Assembly (NCBI GenBank): GCA_029880665.1
Contig: JAOUNZ010000029.1
Location: 1-9,453, forward strand
Direction of reading: 5' to 3'
Length of the DNA: 9,453 nt
From: Candidatus Nitrosopumilus sp.
GTDB lineage: Archaea > Thermoproteota > Nitrososphaeria > Nitrososphaerales > Nitrosopumilaceae
Position numbers and translations under genes: made by a program
The notes under the pieces: model-generated
What the model saw: the letters and a program-made list of their open reading frames with translations, nothing else
Databases searched by the model: none
Told to the model about the DNA's origin: nothing
In this document: positions 1 through 5,949 of the stretch, one piece after another
Numbering within the stretch: position 1 is the stretch's first letter
Layout of the letters: each line of letters begins with the position of its first letter

Positions 1-157
1 CTGCATGAGGACAAATTATTCCATATACTCTCTCATCTGATGATGTGGATTTGCTGCCAGGTCCATATCTGTGGACCATGCAATTCTTTATCATATTTTT
101 CAAATCTTCTTTTCTTTCAGGATAAAACTGTCCTGCAACAACTGGCTCTCTAATCAT
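1..157 (-). CDS. AmmeMemoRadiSam system protein B (Memo family), N-terminal part only
   Basis: The minus strand from the ATG at 157 reads 52 codons to the window edge without a stop. It begins MIREPVVAGQFYP, the characteristic opening of Memo-family proteins (R-x-P-x-x-AG-x-FYP), and reaches a CPHA segment whose His51 corresponds to a family active-site/metal-site histidine. Memo proteins are related in fold to class III extradiol dioxygenases; the prokaryotic members have no established reaction. The gene starts 21 bases after the AMMECR1 stop on the same strand, so the two are probably co-transcribed. Another ATG just upstream, at about 161, runs into a stop within three codons and is not the start. 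Most of the protein lies outside the window, so completeness cannot be judged. Confidence 0.88.
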   Translation of the reverse strand, partial: MIREPVVAGQFYPERKEDLKNMIKNCMVHRYGPGSKSTSSDERVYGIICPHA

Positions 158-178
158 ACATCTGTTTTACGCCTTATT

Positions 179-799
179 TTATAAAAAATCATCAGATGAT
201 TCTCTGATTATGTTTCCATTTGGTGACTCTTCTTTGAAAATCACACCTTGAAATTTTGATATTTTAATGTCCTTGGATTTCCAAGCATTTTTTTCGAGTC
301 CTGCTTTTTGGCATGCATGTTCAAGAAATTCTTTTGTGCTCCAGCTGTATTCCATTGGAACTTGTGGTAATAGTAGACCTGATGTATATCCATTTTCTAT
401 AATTAATCCATCTCTGCCAACTTTGATTTCTTTAAGATATTCTGAAGGCTGTTCCACTTTAATCTCAACAGGCGGAGTTAGAACTGTAACCTCAAAAATA
501 ATCTTGTCAAGCTCATCAGCAGTAACAGGAACGAATCTTGTATCATGAATTGCAGCTGATATTGCAGCGTCAACTAACCCCTCTGATAATTTTTTTACAG
601 GAAGCGGATAACCGATACACCCTCTCAGTGAATCATGTTTGTTTAGTGTTACAAAAACCCCTGAAGTAGAATCAAATTTTGAATTAAATCTGTCCTCATT
701 AATTTTTGAGTTATTTTCTAAAAATTCTGTCACAGCTTTTCTTGCCATTTTTACTAGTTCTATTCCATCAGAATCAGAAAATACTCCCTTTTCTTTCAT
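179..799 (-). CDS. AMMECR1 domain protein (AmmeMemoRadiSam system protein A)
   Basis: This 206-residue protein carries the AMMECR1 hallmark LRGCIG at residues 59-63 with its Leu at 58, inside TLNKHDSLRGCIGYPLP. It also has the second conserved block GLLLPQVPMEYSWSTKEF (141-158), where LLPQV is typical of the family. Its length is usual for a single-domain AMMECR1 protein (about 200 residues). There is no signal peptide or membrane segment, so it is probably cytoplasmic. The domain is widespread, and human AMMECR1 is linked to a contiguous-gene syndrome, but its biochemical activity is unproven. It is the first gene of a minus-strand pair with Memo and is divergent from the radical SAM gene with 34 bases between the start codons. 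I chose the ATG at 799 because a TATA-like T-rich stretch lies about 26 bases upstream. Confidence 0.93.
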   Translation of the reverse strand: MKEKGVFSDSDGIELVKMARKAVTEFLENNSKINEDRFNSKFDSTSGVFVTLNKHDSLRGCIGYPLPVKKLSEGLVDAAISAAIHDTRFVPVTADELDKIIFEVTVLTPPVEIKVEQPSEYLKEIKVGRDGLIIENGYTSGLLLPQVPMEYSWSTKEFLEHACQKAGLEKNAWKSKDIKISKFQGVIFKEESPNGNIIRESSDDFL

Positions 800-804
800 A
801 CTTG

Positions 805-812
805 TTAAATAT
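805..812 (+). promoter_or_regulatory. TATA-like box for the radical SAM gene
   Basis: The sequence ttaaatat is centred about 26 bases upstream of the TTG start at 834. This is the spacing expected for a leaderless archaeal transcript. It lies inside the 34-base gap between two divergent start codons and sits next to the opposite-strand box. Inference from position and composition only. Confidence 0.45.
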
Positions 813-820
813 GTAAAAAC

Positions 821-831
821 ACAATAAAAAA
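821..831 (-). promoter_or_regulatory. TATA-like box for the AMMECR1–Memo unit
   Basis: On the minus strand this reads TTTTTTATTG, centred about 27 bases upstream of the AMMECR1 ATG at 799, which again suggests a leaderless transcript. It lies beside the plus-strand box at 805-812, so the two divergent promoters share the same small space and polymerase loading on one could exclude the other. Inference from position only. Confidence 0.4.
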
Positions 832-833
832 CA

Positions 834-1901
834 TTGACAATACTTGGGAAAGAAGCAGAGCTCTATGAAAAACTTCCAAATGACAAGGTAAAATGTACTG
901 CGTGTGCACGTTATTGTGAAATCGGCAAAGGACAAATTGGCTTGTGTGGAATTCGAGGAAATGAAGACGGTAAACTTCATCTATATGCATATGGAAAAGT
1001 AATCTCCGGACACATTGATCCAATTGAGAAAAAACCGCTTATTCATTATTACCCTGGTAGCAAAGTCTATTCCATTGCAACTACTGGATGTAATTGGCTC
1101 TGCAGATACTGCCAGAATTCTGACATTAGTCAAAGACGGAAAGTAGAAGGAATTGACATGACTCCTGATGACGTTGCAAATACTGCAGTAAAATATGGTG
1201 CACATGGAATTGCATATACATACAACGAGCCGTCTATCTTTATTGAATTTGCACGTGACTGTGGGGTTGCTGCAAGAAAAAAAGGCTTGTTCAATGTTTT
1301 TGTCTCTAACGGATATGATACTCCTGAATCTGTTTCAATGATGAATGAATTCCTTGATGGGATCACTGTCGACTTTAAAGGAAATGCAGAAAAAGAATTT
1401 ACTAGAAAATTCATCGGAGTTCCTGATCCCCAACCAATTTTTGATACGTTATTGGAAATTCGAGATAAAACAAAAATTCATGTAGAAATTACTGACTTGA
1501 TTGTTCCCAAAGTTGGAGATGATTCAGAACATGCAATGAAATTATCTAAATTTATCTATGATGAATTTGGACCTGAAATGCCACTTCATTTTTTGAGATT
1601 TCATCCTGATTACAAAATGATGGAATATCCCAGTACCCCAATTGAAACCTTGGAAAAACATTATCAGATTGCAAAAGATGTGGGCTTGAAGTATGTATAT
1701 TTGGGAAATGTACCTGGCCATAAATGGGAACATACGTACTGCTCTGAATGTAATAAAATCGTCGTAAATCGCTATGGATTCAATATTAGAGAATGGCATC
1801 TTGATAAAAGCAACTGTTGCAATTTCTGTGGAAATCCAATTCCTATAGAAGGCAAACTACAAGAAGGTTACAAGCAAGACCGTTTTCAGTTTGTATCTTG
1901 A
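834..1901 (+). CDS. AmmeMemoRadiSam system radical SAM enzyme
   Basis: This 355-residue radical SAM protein has the CxxxCxxC cluster Cys86-Cys90-Cys93 in TGCNWLCRYCQN, which would hold the SAM-binding [4Fe-4S] cluster. Ahead of it, Cys21, Cys24, Cys28 and Cys38 (CTACARYCEIGKGQIGLCGIR) form the N-terminal cysteine block usual for this family, which is related to pyruvate formate-lyase activating enzymes. A C-terminal zinc-ribbon-like segment uses Cys303, Cys306, Cys328/329 and Cys332. Core blocks such as GIAYTYNEPSIF and LHFLRFHPDY are typical of the AmmeMemoRadiSam subgroup rather than of true glycyl-radical activases, and no glycyl-radical enzyme is present here. The start is a TTG at 834: an in-frame stop at 825-827 rules out extension, and the N-terminal cysteine block requires a start near here. 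It is divergent from AMMECR1–Memo. The substrate is unknown; radical-based modification of a protein or small molecule is possible. Confidence 0.93.
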   Translation: MTILGKEAELYEKLPNDKVKCTACARYCEIGKGQIGLCGIRGNEDGKLHLYAYGKVISGHIDPIEKKPLIHYYPGSKVYSIATTGCNWLCRYCQNSDISQRRKVEGIDMTPDDVANTAVKYGAHGIAYTYNEPSIFIEFARDCGVAARKKGLFNVFVSNGYDTPESVSMMNEFLDGITVDFKGNAEKEFTRKFIGVPDPQPIFDTLLEIRDKTKIHVEITDLIVPKVGDDSEHAMKLSKFIYDEFGPEMPLHFLRFHPDYKMMEYPSTPIETLEKHYQIAKDVGLKYVYLGNVPGHKWEHTYCSECNKIVVNRYGFNIREWHLDKSNCCNFCGNPIPIEGKLQEGYKQDRFQFVS

Positions 1902-1919
1902 CTATTAAGACTGGAAGTT

Positions 1920-1927
1920 TTTAAATT
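1920..1927 (+). promoter_or_regulatory. TATA-like box for the 33-residue zinc-ribbon gene
   Basis: The sequence tttaaatt is centred about 26 bases upstream of the ATG at 1949. The preceding run of five T's (1918-1922) could also help end the radical SAM transcript. Good spacing for leaderless transcription supports the small gene being real and separately expressed. Confidence 0.45.
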
Positions 1928-1948
1928 TGATAATGTCATAATTATGTT

Positions 1949-2050
1949 ATGAGACCTCAATCTTGTAGAAATTGTGGTAAGGAGTTGTACCAAAATCAAA
2001 GAATTTGCCCACATTGTGGGCGAGATAGAGGAGCAGAAGATCCAGAATAA
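1949..2050 (+). CDS. Small zinc-ribbon protein, 33 residues
   Basis: A 34-codon frame encodes a protein beginning MRPQSCRNCGKELYQNQRIC, with two CxxC knuckles: Cys6/Cys9 and Cys20/Cys23, the second in CPHCG. This is a complete minimal four-cysteine zinc ribbon with an acidic tail (GAEDPE). It is too short to be more than a single zinc-binding module, so a role as a binding partner or RNA/DNA-contacting factor is only a guess. It begins 47 bases after the radical SAM stop, has its own TATA-like box at leaderless spacing, and ends 21 bases before the convergent rpiA stop. Regular codon structure and perfect cysteine spacing argue against chance, but I cannot assign a family or function. Confidence 0.72.
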   Translation: MRPQSCRNCGKELYQNQRICPHCGRDRGAEDPE

Positions 2051-2071
2051 TCAAACAACAAATACCTTATT

Positions 2072-2746
2072 CTAGATAATGTCAAATTTGCCATTTTCTT
2101 TGGCTTTGTAAATTATATCTGGTTTTCTGAGAAATATCCCTGATTCTAGAACTCCTGCTGTTTGTTTAATTTTTTGAGTAAGTATTTTGGGATTCTTTAT
2201 TGTACCAAAATCACAATCCAAAATAATGTTTCCGTTTTCTGTAAAGAATGGATAGCCCCTATCAAGAATACGCAAATTTACACTACCACCTAGTTTGTTA
2301 ATAGAACTGGTGACTGACTTCCTTGCAAGTGGGTGTATCTCTACTGGAACTTTAATCGTAAAATCTTTTACAAATTTCGTTTTATCTGCCATTACTACTA
2401 TTTTCTTTGCAAGGCTGAACAAAATATTTTCGCGTAATAACGCACCACCGCCCCCTTTAATCACATACCCTTGTGAGTCAATTTGATCTGCACCGTCAAA
2501 AACCACATCGATGTAATCCACCTGATCAGCTTCTATCAATGGTATACCTACTTCTTCTGCAATCAATTTGATCTGCAATGATGTAGGGACGCCTTTGATA
2601 CTGTATTTTTTTAATTTGATTATTTTTGCAAGTAATTTTACAAGTGCAGTGGCCGCTCTACCACTTCCTAGTCCTACAACATAACCGTCTTTAACAAATT
2701 TTAGCGCATCACTTGATAATGCCATCATGGCATCATCATATGTCAA
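2072..2746 (-). CDS. rpiA: Ribose-5-phosphate isomerase A
   Basis: This 224-residue protein interconverts ribose 5-phosphate and ribulose 5-phosphate in pentose metabolism, supplying ribose for nucleotides. Recognisable blocks are the phosphate loop VGLGSGRAA (24-32), the catalytic FDGADQID (83-90, Asp84 and Asp87), KGGGGALLRE (97-106, with Lys98 and the expected catalytic base Glu106), and MADKTKFVKDF (119-129). Its length is normal for RpiA. The start is a TTG at 2746 directly after the preceding gene's TAA (2747-2749); starting there leaves the usual short helix before the phosphate loop, whereas the ATGs at residues 7 and 8 would shorten it. Translation is probably coupled to the upstream gene. 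The phosphate loop differs from the common GTGSTA form (see findings). A near-identical fragment covering about residues 112-145 lies at 6404-6498. Confidence 0.95.
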   Translation of the reverse strand: MTYDDAMMALSSDALKFVKDGYVVGLGSGRAATALVKLLAKIIKLKKYSIKGVPTSLQIKLIAEEVGIPLIEADQVDYIDVVFDGADQIDSQGYVIKGGGGALLRENILFSLAKKIVVMADKTKFVKDFTIKVPVEIHPLARKSVTSSINKLGGSVNLRILDRGYPFFTENGNIILDCDFGTIKNPKILTQKIKQTAGVLESGIFLRKPDIIYKAKENGKFDII

Positions 2747-3700
2747 TTATTCTACCTCTGCTTGATCGAGCTTTGATAATACTTTCATAATGTCTCCTTT
2801 GATCTTATCCAAATCGTCTGCATCATCATCAAAGTCATCGTCTAATGTAGTTGGTTTTAGTTCTTTTTGTTCTGGTTCTGGAAGTGCTTTGTGCTCATTG
2901 ATTTTTGCTACTTCTTTGTTAATATCTGGTTTAGTTTCAAGTGTTATCTTTGGTTTTGATGAAACTGACTGTATGATCTCAATTTTTGGTTTTGGTTGAA
3001 TTATTTCTTGAACTATCTCTTCTTTTGGTTTTACTAGTTCTGTTTGAATTGCTCTTGGTTCTGGCATTGGTTTTATTTCGTCTTTCTCAAATAATGGGAA
3101 TTTTGGTTCCTTTCTTGAAATGTTAGTTAGAGTAGTTATTTCAAATGCTTGTCTTGGTTTAGATGGAGGAATTTCTATTGATTCCATCTTTGGGTTTATT
3201 TTTTCAAAGCTAAATGGTTCCTTAAATGATTTTACTGTGTTTTGTCTTGATTCTTGTTTTCTGATTTCCTGTTCTTTTACCTCCTGTTTTTGATTGTTTG
3301 ATGTCAACATCTTTGATGATATCTCGTATAGTCTGTCATCTAATTTTGATAATTTTTGATCCATCAAAGTAATCAAACCATCACCTACTGGACCCAAGTC
3401 TGGATGCATGCTCGCTTGCTCAAGTTTTTCTAATTTTGCAAGGACTATTCCCAACTGATGTTGATATTTTAATAGCAATCTGTCTTTTTGAATTTTAGAG
3501 AATTCAGAATCTGCTTGATACAATCTTGAAATTGTTTTAGTTAGAATATCTTTTTCAATTTTAAGAGAACTAATCTGACTTTTGATATGTGAACTTGCAC
3601 CTAGATTAAGTAATTGACTTTTATCTCTAGGAATTTTTCTCACCGCAGCAGCTGTAGCAATGCCTGCTAACGAACTAAGAATAAGAACAATTTCCTGCAT
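2747..3700 (-). CDS. Hypothetical membrane-anchored coiled-coil protein with a disordered tail
   Basis: I do not recognise this 317-residue protein. Residues about 3-20 (EIVLILSSLAGIATAAAV) form one hydrophobic stretch followed by basic residues, consistent with an N-terminal membrane anchor or uncleaved signal with the rest facing the cytoplasm. Residues about 35-130 are rich in Leu, Ile, Lys, Glu and Gln with few prolines and look like a long helical or coiled-coil region. Residues about 135-285 are rich in Pro, Glu, Lys and Ile and probably disordered. An acidic run DDDFDDDADD (about 287-296) precedes a short C-terminal amphipathic helix. The overall plan resembles a membrane-tethered adaptor. 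It starts immediately after the L37e stop and ends immediately before the rpiA start, so it is translated from the same message. No catalytic motif is visible. Confidence 0.85.
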   Translation of the reverse strand: MQEIVLILSSLAGIATAAAVRKIPRDKSQLLNLGASSHIKSQISSLKIEKDILTKTISRLYQADSEFSKIQKDRLLLKYQHQLGIVLAKLEKLEQASMHPDLGPVGDGLITLMDQKLSKLDDRLYEISSKMLTSNNQKQEVKEQEIRKQESRQNTVKSFKEPFSFEKINPKMESIEIPPSKPRQAFEITTLTNISRKEPKFPLFEKDEIKPMPEPRAIQTELVKPKEEIVQEIIQPKPKIEIIQSVSSKPKITLETKPDINKEVAKINEHKALPEPEQKELKPTTLDDDFDDDADDLDKIKGDIMKVLSKLDQAEVE

Positions 3701-3868
3701 CTATGTATACCATTTAATCCAAGAATACTTTCTACGTTTGGCCTCTGGAAATCCGCAACTTGCGCATTGATGATGACGTTTATGAAGCGAGTTTTTACCA
3801 CACCGTCTACATCTGATGTGAACTTTCTTCTTTGTAAAACCACCCATAGAAGTTGTGCCTTTAGTCAT
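3701..3868 (-). CDS. rpl37e: 50S ribosomal protein L37e (eL37)
   Basis: This 55-residue basic protein starts MTKGTTSMGG. It has the eL37 zinc-finger cysteines Cys20 and Cys23 (CRRCG) and Cys35 and Cys38 (CASCG), followed by the conserved FPEAKRRKYSWIKW stretch. It binds 23S rRNA in the large subunit. The length fits the short archaeal form. The gene begins 10 bases after the LSm stop, a pairing common in archaea, and its TAG (3701-3703) directly abuts the ATG of the next gene at 3700, so ribosomes could reinitiate across the junction. The ATG at 3868 gives the family-typical N-terminus. Confidence 0.95.
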   Translation of the reverse strand: MTKGTTSMGGFTKKKVHIRCRRCGKNSLHKRHHQCASCGFPEAKRRKYSWIKWYT

Positions 3869-3878
3869 TGCAAATCAC

Positions 3879-4115
3879 CTAATGTTGTGCAGGTGGAGGA
3901 GATATCATAACTACATTGTCTCCTCTAACTACAATGGTTCCAAGACTCTTAGAATCGCCTTCAGCGGGGATCTCCTCTGAAGAGTCGAGTAGCAGATTCA
4001 TGTGTTGATCAAAACCAAGAAGAGTACCTCTTATGGTTTTATTTCCTTTGAGCTTAATCAAGACGACTTGATTAATACTCTCATCCAATACTTTTACTGC
4101 CATATCAACGGACAT
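3879..4115 (-). CDS. Sm-like archaeal RNA-binding protein (LSm/SmAP)
   Basis: This 78-residue protein is a single Sm fold. Sm1 spans about residues 8-48 (VLDESINQVVLIKLKGNKTIRGTLLGFDQHMNLLL, in which FDQHMNLLLDSS is the diagnostic RNA-contact strand), and Sm2 includes GTIVVRGDNVVMISPP (59-74, with the RG-N core). Archaeal LSm proteins form ring-shaped oligomers that bind U-rich RNA and are linked to RNA metabolism. It is co-oriented with L37e, 10 bases downstream, in the arrangement common in archaea. The ATG at 4115 was chosen because a GTGA Shine-Dalgarno-like element lies about 5-8 bases upstream and a TATA-like box about 38 bases upstream; a shorter start at Met5 remains possible. Confidence 0.94.
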   Translation of the reverse strand: MSVDMAVKVLDESINQVVLIKLKGNKTIRGTLLGFDQHMNLLLDSSEEIPAEGDSKSLGTIVVRGDNVVMISPPPAQH

Positions 4116-4147
4116 TTATTTCACTTATTGACTTGGATATCAAGGGA

Positions 4148-4157
4148 TTATATTAAA
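4148..4157 (-). promoter_or_regulatory. TATA-like box for the LSm–L37e–hypothetical–rpiA unit
   Basis: On the minus strand the sequence is TTTAATATAA, a good archaeal TATA match, 16 bases after the end of the creatininase-family gene. Its centre is about 38 bases from the LSm ATG, predicting a leader of about 10 bases that would include the GTGA element. This makes LSm the first gene of its own unit, although read-through from upstream is possible. Confidence 0.5.
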
Positions 4158-4172
4158 TTTCCATTGGTGAAA

Positions 4173-4892
4173 CTATGGGATATACTCAGTAAGGCAAGTT
4201 TGACACTTTTTTGATAGATTTTTAACGATTTTATCTAAAATCTGCTCCCCATCTTTTTTAGTAGCGCTTGTAGGATCGCCCCAAATTCCATTTTTAGTTG
4301 CTTTTGGAAATGATTTGTTTGCTAAATTTCCAATTTTCTTGATCTCTTGTTTTGACATTTTATCTGTGATTAATCCTTTCTTAGCTAATCGCATCTTAAC
4401 ATTTTCTGAGATTGCAAGCATTAACGATGTCTCTACAAACCCTGCATGATCAAACTCTCTTTCCATAAAATGCCAATATGATAATGGAAATACTTTGATC
4501 TTGTTTTTTGAGATTTTCTTTATTTTAACATCTAAATTCTTTATTGAATTCTGGTTCCCATGATGCCCATTGATTATGAACACTGTTTTGATATTATTTG
4601 CTAAAAGTGATGAACACAAATCTGTTAGAATAACACGTAATGTTGATTCCTTTATACTTAAATTAAAAAATGGTGAATGTTCAAATGAAACTCCATAATT
4701 AAGAGTCGGAAGAAGCAGATATCTGTTTTTTTCAGAAATTCTTTTTGAAACCTCTGTTACAATATCTGAATCTGTTGAGATGGGCAAGTGTGCACCATGT
4801 TGTTCAATCGAACCTATTGGAATCACGGCTATCTGTTTTTGCTTGATTAATTTTCTTAGATTAGGATCAAACTGAGTTTTAATCTCTACCAT
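4173..4892 (-). CDS. Creatininase-family metal-dependent amidohydrolase
   Basis: This 239-residue protein has the creatininase-family metal centre: IPIGSIEQHGAHLPISTDSD (24-43) with likely ligands Glu30, His32 and Asp41, then NGHHGNQN (108-115) with His110, and DHAGFVETSL (148-157) with Glu154. A late GIWGDPTSAT block (202-211) is also typical. The length is normal (about 230-260). The family includes creatininase, the mycofactocin peptidase MftE and the archaeal formamide hydrolase ArfB, which removes formate in riboflavin and coenzyme F420 biosynthesis. In an archaeon without creatine metabolism an ArfB-like role is the most likely reading, but the sequence alone does not decide it. It begins 9 bases after the PurU stop, so the two are probably one transcript. 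The initiation region shares 17 identical bases with that of LSm. Confidence 0.85.
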   Translation of the reverse strand: MVEIKTQFDPNLRKLIKQKQIAVIPIGSIEQHGAHLPISTDSDIVTEVSKRISEKNRYLLLPTLNYGVSFEHSPFFNLSIKESTLRVILTDLCSSLLANNIKTVFIINGHHGNQNSIKNLDVKIKKISKNKIKVFPLSYWHFMEREFDHAGFVETSLMLAISENVKMRLAKKGLITDKMSKQEIKKIGNLANKSFPKATKNGIWGDPTSATKKDGEQILDKIVKNLSKKCQTCLTEYIP

Positions 4893-4901
4893 TTATTTCA
4901 C

Positions 4902-5738
4902 TTATTTTATGTGCACCTTTCTCCAACGTACTTCAAGTTTGTTTTCCAAATGCATCTTCATTGCTTTGAATAATGTATCTGCTTCCAGTTTTTGCCCCTT
5001 TATCTTTATTTTTTCTAACGTGTCATCTGGATCTACTTTAAAAGAATCTTGGAAGATGATTGGCCCCTGATCCAAATTCTCTGTAACATAATGTGATGTA
5101 ACACCAACAATTTTTGTACCTCTTTCATAAGCTTGTGCATATGCCATAGCTCCTGGAAATGCTGGCAATAGCGATGGATGAATATTGATTATTCTATTTG
5201 GATATCTCCAAACAAAATTCGGACTAAGAATTCGCATATATCTTGCAAGTGAAATTAAGTCGATATCAAATTTTTTACATATCTGAATAATTTTCTCTTC
5301 TGCTTTTTCTTGATCTTTTTCTTCTACTACAATAAATGGAATCTTTGCTTTTTTTGCTAGTGGCTCAAGTGTTTTTTCAGTCCCAATTACTACTGATATT
5401 TTTCCCTTTAGTAACTTTGAGTTAGCAATTATTGTTTGAAGACAAAGTGGTTCTTTCGTTACTAGTATTGCAATGTTTTTCTCTGAATTTGTTTCATGAT
5501 GTGTACTAACATCCATTTTTTCTTTTTTAGATAACCTTTGAATCTCTTCATCAAATTTTTTCACATCAATTGATTTTGAAAAAGATACTTCTAGATACAT
5601 TCCAAAAACACCTTTGATTACATTCTGATTGACTTTCTCGATATTTCCCCCTTTTGAAAATGCAAAATTTGTAAACGCGGCTACGATCCCTTCTTTATCA
5701 TTACCTACTACTGTGATTCCAACTACTGTCTTTTTCAT
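4902..5738 (-). CDS. purU: Formyltetrahydrofolate deformylase
   Basis: This 278-residue protein has the PurU layout: an N-terminal ACT-type regulatory domain (about 4-82, VVGITVVGNDKEGIVAAFTN) followed by a formyltransferase-fold catalytic domain (about 88-278). Catalytic residues are Asn185 and His187 in INIHPSLLPAFPG and Asp223 in ENLDQGPI, matching the Asn-His-Asp triad of the family. LARYMRILSP (164-173) is also characteristic. It hydrolyses 10-formyl-tetrahydrofolate to formate and tetrahydrofolate, balancing one-carbon pools. The length is normal and all key residues are present. It is the first gene after tRNA-Leu on the same strand, with a TATA-like box about 27 bases before the ATG, and leads into the creatininase-family gene. 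Whether the archaeal enzyme acts on tetrahydrofolate or a related pterin is not visible here. Confidence 0.93.
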   Translation of the reverse strand: MKKTVVGITVVGNDKEGIVAAFTNFAFSKGGNIEKVNQNVIKGVFGMYLEVSFSKSIDVKKFDEEIQRLSKKEKMDVSTHHETNSEKNIAILVTKEPLCLQTIIANSKLLKGKISVVIGTEKTLEPLAKKAKIPFIVVEEKDQEKAEEKIIQICKKFDIDLISLARYMRILSPNFVWRYPNRIINIHPSLLPAFPGAMAYAQAYERGTKIVGVTSHYVTENLDQGPIIFQDSFKVDPDDTLEKIKIKGQKLEADTLFKAMKMHLENKLEVRWRKVHIK

Positions 5739-5761
5739 GACTCTATGCTCATAATTTTCTC

Positions 5762-5769
5762 ATTATTAA
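5762..5769 (-). promoter_or_regulatory. TATA-like box for purU
   Basis: Minus-strand TTAATAAT is centred about 27 bases upstream of the PurU ATG at 5738, the spacing of a leaderless archaeal promoter. It lies between the tRNA-Leu 3' end and purU, so purU need not depend on tRNA read-through. Confidence 0.45.
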
Positions 5770-5791
5770 TCATTCACAGAAATTAAAGTGA

Positions 5792-5876
5792 TGCGGGAGG
5801 TGGGATTTGAACCCACGAACTCCTAAGAGATAGGGTCCTAAGCCCTACGCCTTTGACCAGGCTGGGCGACTCCCGC
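5792..5876 (-). tRNA. tRNA-Leu (anticodon UAG)
   Basis: Eighty-five bases fold as a type II tRNA. The acceptor stem GCGGGAG pairs with CTCCCGC and is followed by discriminator A. The anticodon stem TAGGG/CCCTA carries the loop CTTAGGA, giving anticodon TAG (5838-5840), which reads CUA leucine codons. A long variable arm (around TCTCTTAGGAG) and the T arm GTGGG-TTCAAAT-CCCAC are present. The long variable arm and discriminator A fit leucine. There is no intron in the anticodon loop and no encoded CCA, as is common in this group of archaea. A B-box-like GGTTCAAATCC is simply the T arm. Confidence 0.97.
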
Positions 5877-5897
5877 AACGAACATGTCATTAAACAC

Positions 5898-5949
5898 AAA
5901 GTTAACTGTTACGAGACAACATCCAAATAACTAAAAAATAGTTAACTTT
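5898..5949. repeat. Inverted repeat with 10-base arms, each containing GTTAAC
   Basis: The arms aaagttaact (5898-5907) and agttaacttt (5940-5949) are perfect reverse complements separated by 32 bases. Each arm contains the palindrome gttaac, so the arms also share agttaact as a direct repeat with neighbouring bases. It lies 22 bases upstream of the tRNA-Leu gene, where its promoter should be. It could be a protein-binding pair or a chance feature. Confidence 0.55.

Noticed and set aside
267..548. Open frame of 93 codons on the plus strand opposite AMMECR1
   Set aside because: It lies wholly antisense to a clear AMMECR1 gene and its product has no recognisable features.
834..1901. Pyruvate formate-lyase activating enzyme
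   Set aside because: Similar motifs, but the N-terminal cysteine block, C-terminal zinc ribbon and neighbouring AMMECR1 and Memo genes identify the AmmeMemoRadiSam subgroup; no glycyl-radical enzyme is nearby.
4173..4892. True creatininase acting on creatinine
   Set aside because: Only the family fold and metal ligands are evident; creatinine metabolism is not expected in this kind of archaeon, so only the family is named.
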